Made by a program: the position numbers and the translations under genes. Shown piece by piece: positions 33,027-44,589 of a stretch of 64,000 nt of DNA (position 1 is its first letter; the number at the start of each line of letters is the position of its first letter). The notes below the pieces were generated by a model. That model did no database searches. It worked only from the letters and a program-made list of their open reading frames with translations, and was not told the origin of the DNA. Source of the stretch: Phymatolithon calcareum (lineage: Eukaryota; Rhodophyta; Florideophyceae; Hapalidiales); assembly GCA_977006965.1 (NCBI GenBank), contig OZ345382.1:434001-498000 (forward strand). The letters are read 5' to 3'.

Positions 33027-33740
33027 ATGCTGAGATGGACCATGGCGAAAGAAGGAAAGTTTCTCGAAGAACCGCCAGAGAGAAGAAACTCAGAAGCGCT
33101 TCAAGCCACAAGTAATGACATCGCAGCGATGGAAATCAGAGAACCGTTTATTGAAGCGATGAAGCGCATATGCGAACCAATCTACAGAAGCATTTCGATC
33201 AACATTCCTGACAAAGGAAGGAGAGAGCCATGAATCGAAGAGAAAGAGGAAAATTCCGTTTGTCAAGACAAGAGAACTCCCAGCAGTACTTAAATTCCAG
33301 AACTGAAACACAGGCAACTGGCGGTTCAGTACGCATTTGGAAGATTTCCTCAAGTGTCTACCACACTGATGGCAGATAGATTCGGAAACAAAGTCAGACA
33401 GCACATGGAGACCCTGGATCGCAACTTGTCAGCCTATGAACTCAAGGAAGACGACAGAGCGGCAATTGAGAAGGCACTAGATGACATTTTGCTCTTCAGC
33501 AAAAGCATCACCGAGAGTATGCAGAATGAAGAAGATCTGTACTGAAAGAAGAAGCGACGCCTCGAAAACCTCTACGAAGAGCTATCAAAAACAACCGAGT
33601 ACATGCTAGGGGCTCAGATAGAATACCAGACGTAAGAGTAGAGCCGCCCTAGTGAGGGTAGCACCTGAGGAAGCCTTGCCCGTATATTCGTATCACTGTG
33701 GGGCTTTAAAAAATTGCAATAAAAAAGGAACACTCTCGTC
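33027..33740 (+). pseudogene. nLTR-B retrotransposon C-terminal region and 3' UTR
   Basis: The frame at 33027-33233 (FLEEPPERRNSEALQATSND and KRICEPIYRSI) corresponds to the R1 frame at 58290-58440. After a shift, 33354-33545 reads MADRFGNKVRQHMETLDRNL, YELKEDDRAAIEKALDDILL and SITESMQNEEDLY to a stop. Continuing KRRLENLYEELSKTTEYML leads to the 3' UTR with CCTGAGGAAGCCTTGCC and GTGGGGCTTTAAAAAATTGC. This is the best copy of the nLTR-B 3' end. No reverse transcriptase is present. Confidence 0.6.
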
Positions 33741-34449
33741 GTTTGCTTACACATATTCAATTTCAGGAGTCATATCTGAACAGAAAAGAATATGCTTAAG
33801 CCCAATCAGTTCACTGATTTCCAAGACACCAAATTAGGCACTCAATACTGATGATCTCCACAGTGGCGCTCAGTTGAAAATCAGGCCAAGGCACCTCTGC
33901 AGTGTTATCCTTTCTTTTGTGTAGAGGATTCCTGGTAACTTGCAGCAGTGCGAAGGACATCTTATCCTAAACATGACTAATTCTAAACGGAAAAGCTCAA
34001 TTGCGAAGTAGATATGTAGCTGCGTAATGTCCAGGTCATCTCCTTTACACAATATGTGCACTTCGACTGATGTGTTCTCTGAATGCCCTAATTTTTGTGA
34101 ACAGTGAACGTAGCTCCAATGTCAATCATTGTTCGCGGTGGACATAGGCCTAACTTTTGAAAGTTGAAGGGCGAGCGGAGCCGAGATGGAAATTATATCA
34201 TTAGTTTTCTGCGTCGCCGACTATAGTACCTATATATATAGCTCTTAATCATTTAGTCAACCACTCTGCAAGGACATGATTATTCGTTTCCTTCTGAAGG
34301 ATTTAGCGGTGACGAAACTATGCAGATGCCGACTGAAGCAGGGGTCATGCAGAGCTGCAGCAGAGAGGTTTCCGCTCCTTTATCTTTCGTTCTATATGGC
34401 GGGAAGAACGCTCACACGAAAGACGGAGCATTCACCGTAACGAACTAAA
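33741..34449. other. Anonymous sequence
   Basis: No gene is supported. It follows the nLTR-B 3' end and may include decayed nLTR-C 3' sequence near its right edge. Confidence 0.35.
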
Positions 34450-34545
34450 ATTACAGTTGGAATTAGTCTTTGTACTGGATCGTACGAAACTGTGTCCGCG
34501 TTGTACAATATCCATGCAATATTGGAGGCCGTCTTCTGGCATGGT

Positions 34546-35247
34546 GGAAATCGTATGTTTTTATTTTAGAGGCCCACAACGCCGGCGCAGGCGAACACCA
34601 GAGCAGCTCCGCAATTGCCCTGTAACCCTTCCGGGGAGTACTACACGTATCTATCATCACACCATCATCTCCTCTTTCATCTCGATTTCTAGAATCATTA
34701 ATTTGTCCATCGCTTGCTTCACTTCCTATTCTGCTCTGTCATCCATCTGTGGTTACGCTAGGTTGCGGTGAAGGGTTTCCAGCTGCGTCGTCGCAGGTTC
34801 TTCGTAGCTGTCGACATACACCGAGGGGTTTCGCGACGGGAAGCGACCGAAAAACCACTTGACTACCCAACGTCTGTGTTTTGTCGACTTGATTTGGATT
34901 ACGGGGTTTTACTTCTCGTTCATATCCATAGCGATTTTGTGTTTTTTGACCTTCTCCGTCTTGCTCCATGCCTCGTAGATTCGCAGCTTCTCTATTCTGT
35001 ATGTGACCTTTCCGTCCGCGGCCCCCTTAGCTGAGACCTTCAACAGTTCGAGGTATCGCATATCCCTCTGTGCCTGTGCCAAGTCCTCATCCTTGCCCTC
35101 GTAGTTCTTGCTTTCCTCCAGGTTCCGTTTTGCATGCAGGAGTAGCAACGCAAAGTGCTCTCCTATTTTCTTGCGTCTCAGCTCTGGTGGTAAGATTCTG
35201 CATAGTGTTTTCATTCGATCATTATTCCGCTTAGCAAAGTGGACAAA
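34546..35247 (-). pseudogene. nLTR-A2 retrotransposon, 5'-truncated, nested in nLTR-C
   Basis: On the minus strand the frame 35250-34909 (RMKTLCRILPPELRRKKIGE, HFALLLLHAKRNLEESKN) aligns with the segment after the reverse transcriptase in nLTR-A (RMRALCRITPPKIRRAQLGE). After a shift it gives the A2 C-terminus (VIQIKSTKHRR-like, QMDDRAE, LEIEMKEEMMV). It ends with GAGGCCTCTAAAATAAAAAC-like UTR. Candidate target duplications are CATGGTGG on the left and CATGAGGG on the right, so this edge is approximate. Confidence 0.6.
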
Positions 35248-35535
35248 CATGAGGGACCGTCACCAATGGGGATGGTGTAAGATCATCTTTGCTCTTCTGT
35301 GCGATATGGTCAGCTTTCGCGGAAGTGTTCGACTGGCGACAGAGTCGGTTCTTGAAGTCGGGTCAAACGCATATTCTGATCATCCAGTAGGCTTGCTTCA
35401 CAAATACCCCTTCTCGCTAATTCGTCGGGCGGCATCATTTCTTGGATTTCCGCAGTGACTCGGAATCCAAGTGCGGTCAACGAAATCTCCCAGAATATCA
35501 GTTGCTCCACAATGCCCTACAGTTTTCGTATCATT

Positions 35536-36254
35536 TCCTCATACCGTCGCGGGGACCCGGGACGTCTGTAAACTCGCCCATCGCGCTCCGGCGCACGCAA
35601 CACCGGGGACGTCAGTAACTCCCCGCGCGGATCGGCGGGCAGGCCGAGCGAGAGTAAGTGCTGAAGATCGGCACGGCACGCGGACCCGGGACGTCGGTAA
35701 ACTCGCCCATCGCGCTCCGGCGCACGCAAGACTGGGGACGTCAGTAACCCCCCCGCGCGGATCGGCGGGCAGGCCGAGCGAGAGTAAGTCCTGAAGATCG
35801 GCACGGCACGCGGACCCGGGACGTCGGTAAACTCGCCCATCGCGCTCCGGCGCACGCAAGACTGGGGACGTCAGTAACCCCCCCGCGCGGATCGGCGGGC
35901 AGTCCGAGCGAGAGTAAGTCCTGAAGATCGGCGCGGCACGCGGACCCGGGACGTCGGTAAACTTGCTTCGGCGCGGGAAACGACCTCGGACGTCATAAAA
36001 TTTTCCTTTCCGCACGTTCACACGATACGATGCTCTGCGTGGCCATTGAAGTGAAATGATTTTCCCCCTCGAGATCTCTCCGTTGAGATCAGAGGTAGGT
36101 TTTCTAATTTTGCTGACTATAGCCGTTTTTATGCGAAATGGAGCCTCTGGGCTCTGAGTTGAGTCCTCGTGGCTCATCAGAAGTGTTGCCCCAAGCGTCT
36201 GCAGATGCTTTGGTAACACTATAATGAAAATCTCCACTTCTTCTTCTTCATACC
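35536..36254 (+). mobile_element. Element with 130-bp GC-rich tandem monomers and 16-bp target duplication
   Basis: The insert 35552-36238 lies between near-identical flanks ending CATACCGTCGCGG (35536-35551 and 36239-36254). Its left part holds three full copies and one partial copy of a 129-130-bp GC-rich unit starting GACCCGGGACGT (35554, 35683, 35813, 35943). Its right part (35980-36238) is ordinary sequence ending ATAATGAAAATCTCCACTTC and CTT repeats. Tandem promoter monomers at the 5' end and a simple-repeat 3' end recall LINE 5' UTRs such as rodent L1, so this may be a short or internally deleted retroelement. The frames crossing the monomers are repeat artefacts. Confidence 0.7.
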
Positions 36255-36262
36255 GTCGCGGT

Positions 36263-38992
36263 TTTCCGTCGTAAATAAGTGGATTTATTGAGAAGGTACC
36301 ATGTGTCCCAACGTGAGGAAAGTCTGCACCTTTCTTAGCACTCTACCACACTTGAAATTTCGGTTCCTTAATTAGAATTACTTAGTATCCCGTCAATGGC
36401 TCGGGTCACATTAGTCTCCTCTGTGGGATCCTATGGAGCTTCAGAGCATCTGCCAGTCCGAATGCGATTCATTAATAACAAAATTGTTGCGAAACAGAGA
36501 GAACAGTTCATATCGAAGGCAGCACGAAAATCTCCGAAACGAACAGAGAAAGCAAGTACTGAAATATCAGCATGGGCGCCGAGAATGATCGAAAAAGTAA
36601 TGGAGCGCAAGAGCTCGGATGACCTGAATGCCTGGTACCAAATGTTTGGCGCCAAGCTCATTAATCCATGGATATCAGAAAAACCGAGACCAGGGCGCTA
36701 TAAAAGTTTTTGGAACAAGGAACTTGACCAGCTGGCGAAAAAAAGAGCACAGCTATACAAAAAGGCAAAAAATCTGGTCTTGAAGCGGACGAGGAAGAGC
36801 TAAAAGCCGCTAAGTTGCGCCTCAAGAAAAAGATACGGAAATCGAAAAACGAACAATTCGAGTCATTTGTAAAAGGAATCCAAGAGAAGGGCCCCGCGGA
36901 GGCGGCAAATGTCACCAGCAAGAGCATGAAATGCAAGGACAGAAGAATTGGAAGAAACAGAGCAGCAGAGGCTCCCGTGCATCCAAACAAAATCTCGGTC
37001 TGCATCTCAAATGTATGCAAAGCTGAAAAGGACTGGAATGTGAAACTAGAAGGATTTACGGTGAACAGAGCAATGAGAAGGCATCTGGAAAGAGCTTTCA
37101 ATAGGGCCCCAAAAGGGAAGGCGGTTGGTCCAGACGGCGTAGTGGTTGAGATGCTACATGCTAACAAGGAAGTATGCTTCGACCTGACATTGGCTATATG
37201 GGAGACATGTGGACGACTGAAATGCCTCCCACGCCAATGGAGAAAAGCAACACTTATTCCCGTATACAAGAAAGGACCAGCGCACATTGCGGCAAACCTC
37301 CGACCCATTTCCTTAGAAGCCAAGCCAGGAAGATTGTCGACTCAGCACTCGACTCATATATTAGAGAGTACTACCGCTTCAACAAGGCACAATTTGGTTT
37401 CCGGAGGGATAAGGGCACGTATCTGGCCATACACCCGGCAAATAATACTATGAGCAGTGGGCATCCTCATGTTGCAGTCCTCGACCTATCTGCAGCCTAT
37501 GATAGTGTCCCAAGGGACATCCTCATGGAGCGTCTGACCACCAAATTGCCGATGCACATTATTCGGATGGTAGCCTACTTGCTGAAGCCGTCGTGGATTA
37601 CATCCGTAGGGGACGAATCAAAAACATGGTTCATTATCGACAGAGGTGTTCCACAAGGGTCCCCATTAAGCCCGTGCCTTTATAACATATTCATGGATAA
37701 GTTTGCCGGAGCAGCTGGAAAGTTACAGGAACTGTCTCCGAGCAGCCAGTTCAGTTATTTGCGGAAGATGTGCTTCTCCAGGCCAAGAATGCGAAAGGGT
37801 TACGAAGGCTACTGGACATAGCCACGGAGTGGGCAGACGAAAATTCTATGACATGGAAAACAAAGCCAGGAAAGAGCGAAGTGCTTAAGTACAAGGGGTT
37901 GCCTAGGCAAAATTTCATGCTTGCCAGAAAAGAGCTACACCAAGAGTGGAGACTTTCCTACCTGGGTATTAGTATGAACAACACTGGAGTTACAGGCGAT
38001 ACAACAATGTCGAGAGTGCGGAGTGCGATTAGATGCATCCACAAACTTAGGCAGAGTGGCGTTAATGGCAGTGGATTCCACCCTAAAATATGCATCAGGA
38101 TTTTCAAGTCGTTGATTCTCCTCAAGTGGGAGTATGCAAGTCATCTGACTCCGATGACGAAGCAGTTGCTATCAGCAATTGAGGCAGCAGAAGGTCTTTT
38201 TCACAAGTGTGTCTTCGCGAAATACGCCGAGTATCGAAATAATCGAATTAGAGTGCTCTGTCGGCTTGATAGTCCGGAAGTGAGGAGGACTCGCCAAGCG
38301 GAAAGGTTTGCTTGAAGCCTGTTAAAACGGAAAACGTACCTCGAACAGGCAGAAGAATACCGAGGAAGACAGGAGGTTATAGCAGAGGTATCAGAGGACA
38401 TTAACTATCTCAGAAACGAGGAGCACCTCAGCAACAGGCAGAAGAATACCGAGGAAAACAGGAGGATATGGCAAAATTTTCGGAGGATATTAACTATCTC
38501 AGAAACGAGGAGCACCTCAGCAAAGCATTGAAAAAAGCAGAAGAAGGTAAAGTGTCAAAGAAGCGGCGATTAGAAGATGCAATCCAAGTGCGGCAAAAAT
38601 GCGAAGAGGATCGCTCAGTGAAAATCCCGATAAACAAGCATAAAAAGTTTCCAGGAGTGTTACAAATAAGGGACAGGACGACAAAGCTAAGATGACTAAG
38701 ACTGATTTTTAACAGAGCTCTGTTGTGGAGGAAATCAATCTTCGGTGACTATTTCGGACCCGGTGCTGAAATTGAGCTTACTGCACTCCAGCGCATACTC
38801 GGGTCTAAGATGATGGACAAAGAGACTCAATATGAATGCAAAATACTAACTCGAACTCTCACATGGAGAGAAACGCGAATCAAGGAAATGTTAGGAAAAT
38901 AGAATGCGGTAAGTTAGAAGTAAAATGAGAAGCTGCCCCGTTACTCACAGTGAGGTCTTGGGTGATTTTAAATAAATCAACATATATCCCCC
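36263..38992 (+). pseudogene. nLTR-D LINE: endonuclease end, linker, reverse transcriptase, C-terminus
   Basis: Three frames follow each other. 36396-36803 opens with the end of an AP-type endonuclease (GASEHLPVRM, the SDHxPV motif) and a basic linker. 36815-37453 and 37174-37821 give the reverse transcriptase: FNRAPKGKAVGPDGV, VAVLDLSAAYDSVPRD, DRGVPQGSPLSP. 37770-38315 carries the thumb (YLGISMNNTGV, LKWEYASHLTP). The catalytic FADD box reads FAED (gaa at 37764-37766). The C-terminus (38316-38900) contains a tandem duplication of about 87 bp (38347-38433 and 38434-38520). It reaches a frame like FNRALLWRKSIFGDYF, then a 3' UTR ending ATATATCCCCC. At least three frameshifts and the Asp-to-Glu change make it inactive. 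Confidence 0.8.
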
Positions 38993-39859
38993 TGTAGGGG
39001 TCCTCCGGCGCACTTTGCGAGCCACATCAGTTCGCGAGTAATCAAGTTCTCAAGATCAATTAGAGTCAATATACGGAGCACCCGGTCCAGTGAGGTAGTT
39101 CCACTCTGCTTCACTGGACTGGGAGGAATGGAAGAAGTCAAACTGTACAAATACTTCCTGCAAGGGCAGTTTTGGGACTCTCGTTCATTGGAAAATTCAG
39201 GCTGGAAATACTGTCCAGCAAGTACTACTGTAACAGAGTCATAGGGCAATAAAAGCAGCGGGCCTAAGGCTAGACAAAGAGTACAATCTCTTCATGGACT
39301 CGGTGTGTAAGAAGACACTGGTTTCAGGGGATGATCGTATACTCAAGAATCTATGGGCTATGAAAAAAGAGGATGAGAAATACGAAGGATACACGGCTGA
39401 TTTTCGCACATGAAAGTGGTACAAAAACAACCAGAAGAAGGCAGAAGAAAAAATAGAAGCGCTCGAGAGAAATCGCTCGCAGAGACACAAGCGGGCATCC
39501 ACAAGCAATTTGAACGCGAAGTGAGAAGTATGTCAGCGTACAATGGAAGCGCAGAATTTTCGAAAAACCCCACAGAAGTGCACAAACCGAAGAGCTCCGA
39601 GCTTGATGCTGATAGCGACAATATTTCAACTGGTAACAACACCGAAGGGCCAAACTAAGCCCAAAAGACCTTAAGCTCCCGCAGCAAAAACAGAGGAGAT
39701 AACATGACCCCTGAAGGGGGTGCAACGAGTGAATCGACACCCAAAGCTAGCGAAACAGAAAGAGCACGACCCCAAACACAGAACCACAAGTAATTCCAAC
39801 CCCATGCCAACATCGCACGTGGACGCTGAAGAAATTGTGGAATCATGATCCTGGGAAAC
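38993..39859 (+). pseudogene. Decayed coding sequence, possibly ORF1 of a LINE
   Basis: The plus strand between 39236 and 39660 reads a charged, coiled-coil-like protein in two frames: AIKAAGLRLDKEYNLFMDSV, KNLWAMKKEDEKYEGYTADF, then NQKKAEEKIEALERNRSQRH. It ends in a Ser/Asn/Thr-rich tail. A charged helical segment followed by low complexity is common in LINE ORF1 proteins, and it stands directly upstream of the LINE 5' region. No RNA-binding domain is recognisable. Confidence 0.35.
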
Positions 39860-40001
39860 AGAATAGTACTACCCTTTTACAAAGAACACCCTTTGTCAGA
39901 GAAGCAAGGCCAGAGACGGTGTGGAGGTACAGCGATCTTCTCAGATTTGCCCACCTCAATCCTGCTTCACCCACCTCTTGAGATCATACTATGCGTGCAG
40001 A

Positions 40002-41370
40002 CCACCGATGATGGCGGGGGGGGGGGAAATTGTAGGTTTTTATTTTAGAAGCCCTCAACGCCGGTATTCACCAACACCAGAGCAGCTTCCCGTTCATACT
40101 GCCATCTCATTACCGAATCAGATCACATTACACTATCATTTCTTCTAACATATGGATTTCCAATGCTAAAAGTTTGTCAATCGCCGTTTTTGTCCCTTTT
40201 TCCCAAGATTCTTCTGCTCTTGGACTTGTCAAATTTCGTTGTAGAGTTTTCAGATTCTCTTCTGCGACCTCGTTGAAATGTTCAACGTACGACTCTGCTC
40301 TTCGTGGTGGGAAGCGGCCAAAGAACCACTTAACTGCTAGGAGTCGGTGTTTCCTGGATCGAATTTGGAGTACAGGGCTTACTTTCTCCTTAGTGTCCAC
40401 GGTAATTTTTCTCTCTTTTTCTTCTTCCTTTTCCATCCATTCCTGTCGTCGGCGGTGGCTCTCGTGTTTGTGGGTCACCAGCCCTCTTACGGCTCGCTCG
40501 GTACTGCCTCTTAGGAGCTCATGCTCTTGCAGATAGCGGATATCCCTCTCTGCTTGCTGTATGTCCCCTTCTTTTCCTGCGTAATTTGCTTCCTTCTCGA
40601 TTTCGTCCTTCCCTCGTATAAGTCTCAGTGCGAAGTGCTCTCCGAGTTGCGCTCTTCTTATCTTTGGTGGAGTAATTCTGCAGAGGGCTCGCATTCGTGC
40701 GTGCAATCGTTTCGCGTAGTTACCGAAGGCAACAGAGTAGAACAGACCCTCCGCTTGGTTGATCTGCGCTTCGACTGAGTTTGTCCATGGTGTGAGGTGT
40801 ATCGCGTACTCCCATCTGCATTGCACAAGAGCCTTGTACATTGCTATGTTCTTGGTAGTAGCTAGTCCTTGCGCTTGCACTCCCAGGTCTTTTAGTCCCA
40901 TGATGATTCCCTTCGCGGCGTTTATGCGCTTTAGTGTTGCGTGGTGGGTTACTCCCGTGTTGTCGATCGTGGTTCCCAGGTATTCCAGTAGGCGGGTTTC
41001 GTGGAGCTCCTGGCCTGAGAGCCGGAACTTGCGTTTGAATAATCCAGGATAGATAAGCACTTCGCTTTTTCCTTTCTTAGTGTTCCATGTCATTCCATTT
41101 TCTGTGGCCCAGCTCGTCGCCGTATCCAAAAGCCATTGCATACCATCGGAATTGGTGGCTTGGAGCTGCACGTCGTCCGCGAAAAGTATCGCGGGGTGCT
41201 TCGACATATGCCGAGGTGCTTTTTCCATTGCTAACGCGAATGTGTCCATGAACAAGTTGTACAAGCAGGGACTCAGGGGCGATCCTTGGGGGACTCCGCG
41301 GTCAACAAGGAGCCACTTCTTTTCCTCGTCTCCGGCCGTTGTAATCCAGGATGGTTCCACCGATGATGGC
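40002..41370 (-). mobile_element. nLTR-A retrotransposon, 14-bp target duplication, open RT frame
   Basis: Element 40016-41356 on the minus strand is flanked by CCACCGATGATGGC (40002-40015 and 41357-41370). From the 5' break at 41356 the frame is open to the stop at 40128, over 400 residues. It contains the reverse transcriptase motifs DRGVPQGSPLSP, LFADDVQLQ with both Asp residues, and LEYLGTTID. These are followed by a connector (RMRALCRITPPKIRRAQLGE), a Lys/Glu-rich helix (MEKEEEKERK) and the family C-terminus ending EIHMLEEMIV. The 3' UTR ends CCTACAATTT and a run of ten C. The N-terminal part of the RT and the endonuclease are lost by truncation. Open frame and good flanks suggest a fairly recent insertion. 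Confidence 0.85.
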
Positions 41371-41377
41371 ATGTACA

Positions 41378-41989
41378 CCTCTACAAGATGAAGGACGAAA
41401 TCGAGAAGGAAGAAAATTACGCAGGAAAAGAAGGGGACATACAGCAAGCAGAGAGGGATATCCGCTATCTGCAGGAGCATGAGGTCCTAAGAGGCAATAC
41501 CGAGCGAGCCGTAGGAGGGCTGATGACCCACAAACACGAGAGCCACCCCCGACGACAGGAATGGATTGAAAAGGAAGAAGAAAAAGAGAGAAAAATTGCC
41601 GTCGATACTAAGGAGAAAGTAAGCCCTCTATTCCAAATTCGATCCAGGAAACACCCACTCCTAGCAGTTAAGTGGTTATTTGGCCGCTTACCACCACGAA
41701 GAGCAGAGTCTTACATTGAACATTTCAACGAGGTCGCGGAAGAGAATCTGAAAACTCTACAACGAAATTTAACAAGTCCAAGAGCAGAAGAATCTTAGGA
41801 AAAAGGGACTAAAACGGCGATTGACAAACGTTTAGCCTTGGAAATCCATATATTAGAAGAAATGATAGTGTAATGTGATCTGATTGGGTAATGATATTGC
41901 AGTATGAACTGGAAGCTGCTCTGGTATTGGTGAATACCGGCGTTGAGGGCTTCTAAAATAGAAACCTACAATTTCCCCCCCTCTACAAG
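41378..41989 (+). mobile_element. nLTR-A retrotransposon, plus strand, CTCTACAAG duplication
   Basis: Element 41388-41980 is flanked by CTCTACAAG (41379-41387 and 41981-41989). The frame 41388-41798 encodes the C-terminal helix and family domain (KDEIEKEENYAGKEGD, HKHESHPRRQEWIEKEEEKE, RAESYIEHFNEVAEENLK). A stop (TAG) replaces the Trp codon of the EESWEKG motif. Similarity continues past it to LEIHILEEMIV. The 3' UTR ends CCTACAATTTCCCCCC. It sits 17 nt from the end of the opposite-strand nLTR-A copy's target duplication, in the same host LINE. Confidence 0.85.
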
Positions 41990-42930
41990 ATAACTACCAC
42001 CGGTGACCCGCATAGATCAATACCCATTGTTATGTCTCGGCGCCACAGTCGGTGGCAGCCGGAAAGCGACAACCCGCGATGACATTCGAGCGTTAATCGG
42101 CAATAGCAAAGACTGTCTTGGAGCCGCAACAAGTGGCAGTCAAGGAGCGGCGGCGCGCGCGCGATTCCCATGCCGAGCCAAGTCGTTCGACACAGTCTCG
42201 AGGCGCAACCAGCGGCATTCGAGAAGCCGCTACGCGCAAAGACGCTCCCGCGACAACCTAAGTCGCCCGACAGCGCCTGGCCGCAACGACCGGTGGCCGC
42301 CTGGAAAAAACGTTAGGCGTATGACGACCGGGCCAAGAGCGCCTTCCAGAAGCTCTCCATGCGACCCTCTCATCAGGTAGCGCCACGCGGCGCCGCGCTG
42401 CGACCGGCCGAGAATTCACTGGCGCGGACACCGGCCAGCGGCTGAAAACGCGGCGCCACACAGCGCAGAGTCAAAAGATTGCACGACAGTCCCACCGGCG
42501 CGCACAGTCGCCAACAACTGCTCCAGAGTTCGAGCCTCGCCGATCGAAATGCCTTTATCATGCAGGACGCCGAAGAAACCTTGACCTCCAGCACACGCAT
42601 CGCAACCTTGCAGACGCATTCACACGGAGGCACGCACTTCGGAACGTGCCTGAACCGAGACGTGAACCGCGCGTAAGGCAGCGAACAGCGTAAGGAGCTC
42701 TTTGGTACACCGGCTGTCCTTTTTCCACAAGGACTCGTGCGATATCTTATTTCTCGGCGGAAGGTTGACAGGAGAGCTTTTCGAGTTGGCAGCCCACGTT
42801 TTTTTGTTTACCACCCACCCACCCACCCTTCATAGTCTTTTGTAGTAGTAGTGAAGCTATCGCACGGCTACAACTACGGCAATCCGGTTCTCCGGCAAGC
42901 GGTGCTTGTCCGTAACTGGACGGTGTCCGA

Positions 42931-44434
42931 GAACTCTTGTAAGGATGGATGGATGGATTTCTGTTTTATTGAAGCTCCCTTAGTCAATTATCATTGCACC
43001 TGAGAGACTTTTCGTTGCGCTACAATCCTTCGCTTACGTTTTCATTTTGATTTCGGACATTTTCTTTGGACGGTATCAACTGCCATTTCCAGCATCTCTT
43101 TTTGAATATCGGAAAGTCGTTGCTTGGGCATTAAGTTTGAGATAACTGTGAGAGCTTCATCGAGTTCGGAATCTTCGTTTCTTGATTGTTCTTGCCAAAG
43201 ATATGGGAAGCGGTGAAATAACCAGTGCGTGCAAAGAAGCCTGTGCTTCGCTTTTTTGAGCGTGTGGAATGGTGGTAGTTCGTTCTTGATGGGCTGAGGA
43301 GGGCGCCGGCCCTCCCGTCCTTTGGCTTTCGAAGGGAGACATGCTTCCCATTCTTCTTTTGCGTTCTTCAGCGTTCTTGCGTTTACGCTTGTCGTAGCGT
43401 CTAGGGTGCGTGCAAATTCCTCTGTAGAGGTACAGAGAGAAGAGCTTTGTGAAGCATATCGTTTGTCGCGTTCAATATTGCCAGTCGTGTTGTGCCCTTG
43501 GGAAGCTCAAGTGCCTGTTTTCTTCGAAATTTCTGTGCTGCTATGAACTTGGAGCTCAAATGCGCTTGGCGTAGTTGAATGGATTCCAGGCGGCATATTC
43601 CTCGAAAGCGGGCCTGCATATTCTTGCACCAGGTTCCGAACATTCTAGAGAACAGGTTACTCTCTAGGGCGTCCTGTGCGTGAAGGATGTTACGCGTCAG
43701 ATCTGCGAACGGGAGAAGATACTCTGTCATTGGACGGACGAGCGCCTTATATAATCTTAAGCATGTCGAGGGTGCGAACCCTTTCCCGTGGAGTCCGATG
43801 TTTCCTAGAACCATCAGTCGATTCTGTGCAGCACCTATTCTGGAAAGCGTTGAGGTTTCTGTGACGCCGTTCGAAGATATGGAGATGCCCAGGTATGTAG
43901 TTTCGGACACAGTCTCGATTTCTTTTCTTGCAAGAACGAATTTGAAGCTTTCGTTTGCACCATTGGGAGTTATGACGCAACTCTTCCCGACATTTGTATT
44001 CCAGACCATCTCGGTAGAGGCGGCCCAGTCCGAGGCGATGTCCAGGAGCAACTGAAGCCCTATTGGGGAAAACGCGCGAAGTATGACGTCGTCCGCGAGA
44101 AACGTGGCCGGGCTTTTAGAATAATGAAACGGAATTCTTGACAAGCTCTCAGCAAGGACGTCCATGAAGATATTATATAGCGCCGGTGATAGTGGTGATC
44201 CTTGTGGGACCCCTTTGTTGATTACAAACCGATTATTTCGGTCATCCGTAGGAGTATAGATCATGCTAGGTTGGAGAAAGTACATAACCCATGAGGCCAG
44301 TGTTGCAGGAAGCCTCTTCTTGAGTAGTCGAGATAGAACGTGTCTTGGCATGGTGTCGAAAGCCTTCGAAAGGTCGAGAACGGCAATGTTCCTGTGACCA
44401 TTTTTGATTGCCGCAATGGTGAACTCTAGTAAGG
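42931..44434 (-). mobile_element. nLTR-E retrotransposon, 14-bp target duplication
   Basis: Element 42945-44420 on the minus strand is flanked by GAACTCTTGTAAGG (42931-42944) and GAACTCTAGTAAGG (44421-44434). The unoccupied site in copy 1 is at about 27825. From 44420 the frame is open to 43401. It contains IAVLDLSKAFDTMPR (first catalytic Asp), NKGVPQGSPLSPALYN, FLADDVILR with both Asp, TYLGISIS and a C-terminal connector. One frameshift near 43401 separates the last 100 residues (PSKAKGREGRRPP, LLCTHWLFHRFPY, NEDSELDEALTVISN). The 3' end is GCTTCAATAAAACAGAAAT followed by (CCAT)n. It is 5'-truncated within the RT and thus dead. Confidence 0.85.
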
Positions 44435-44589
44435 AGAAGCGCGACATTGCTCGCCTTCTCTGCGGAGCTAGACCGTTGGACGTCGTAAAAGCAAAGTCGC
44501 CAAAATTTCGGTTTTATGTTTGGAATAAAACCGCAGATCTTCCTAAAGTCTGTCAAGGCACGCAGTCTCCAAGCCTATTTCGCTGTCAC

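Larger units (their letters stand above)
34450..36262 (-). pseudogene. nLTR-C retrotransposon fragment hosting two insertions
   Basis: The minus strand matches the nLTR-C protein of 48980-50440 in three separated pieces. A short GHARRYGEM-like piece lies at 36255-36262, just outside the tandem-repeat element. The RNase H end and linker (DELARRGICEASLL, the counterpart of DDLARRGICESNLL) are at 35536-35249. A piece around SYDPV is at 34535-34450. The pieces become contiguous once the tandem-repeat element (35552-36238) and nLTR-A2 (34546-35247) are removed. All frames are broken. Confidence 0.65.

Noticed and set aside
35517-36237. Minus-strand ORFs of 112 and 232 residues with repeated FTDVPGPRAVPI-like units
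   Set aside because: They are produced by the 130-bp tandem monomers, which happen to lack stops in this frame; other frames are equally open.
40174-41391. Plus-strand frames across the nLTR-A copy
   Set aside because: They are antisense to a recognisable reverse transcriptase.
41357-41480. Start codon at 41480 for the 450-residue nLTR-A frame
   Set aside because: Residues before 41356 are read from flanking host sequence and the neighbouring plus-strand nLTR-A copy; the element itself is truncated at 41356.
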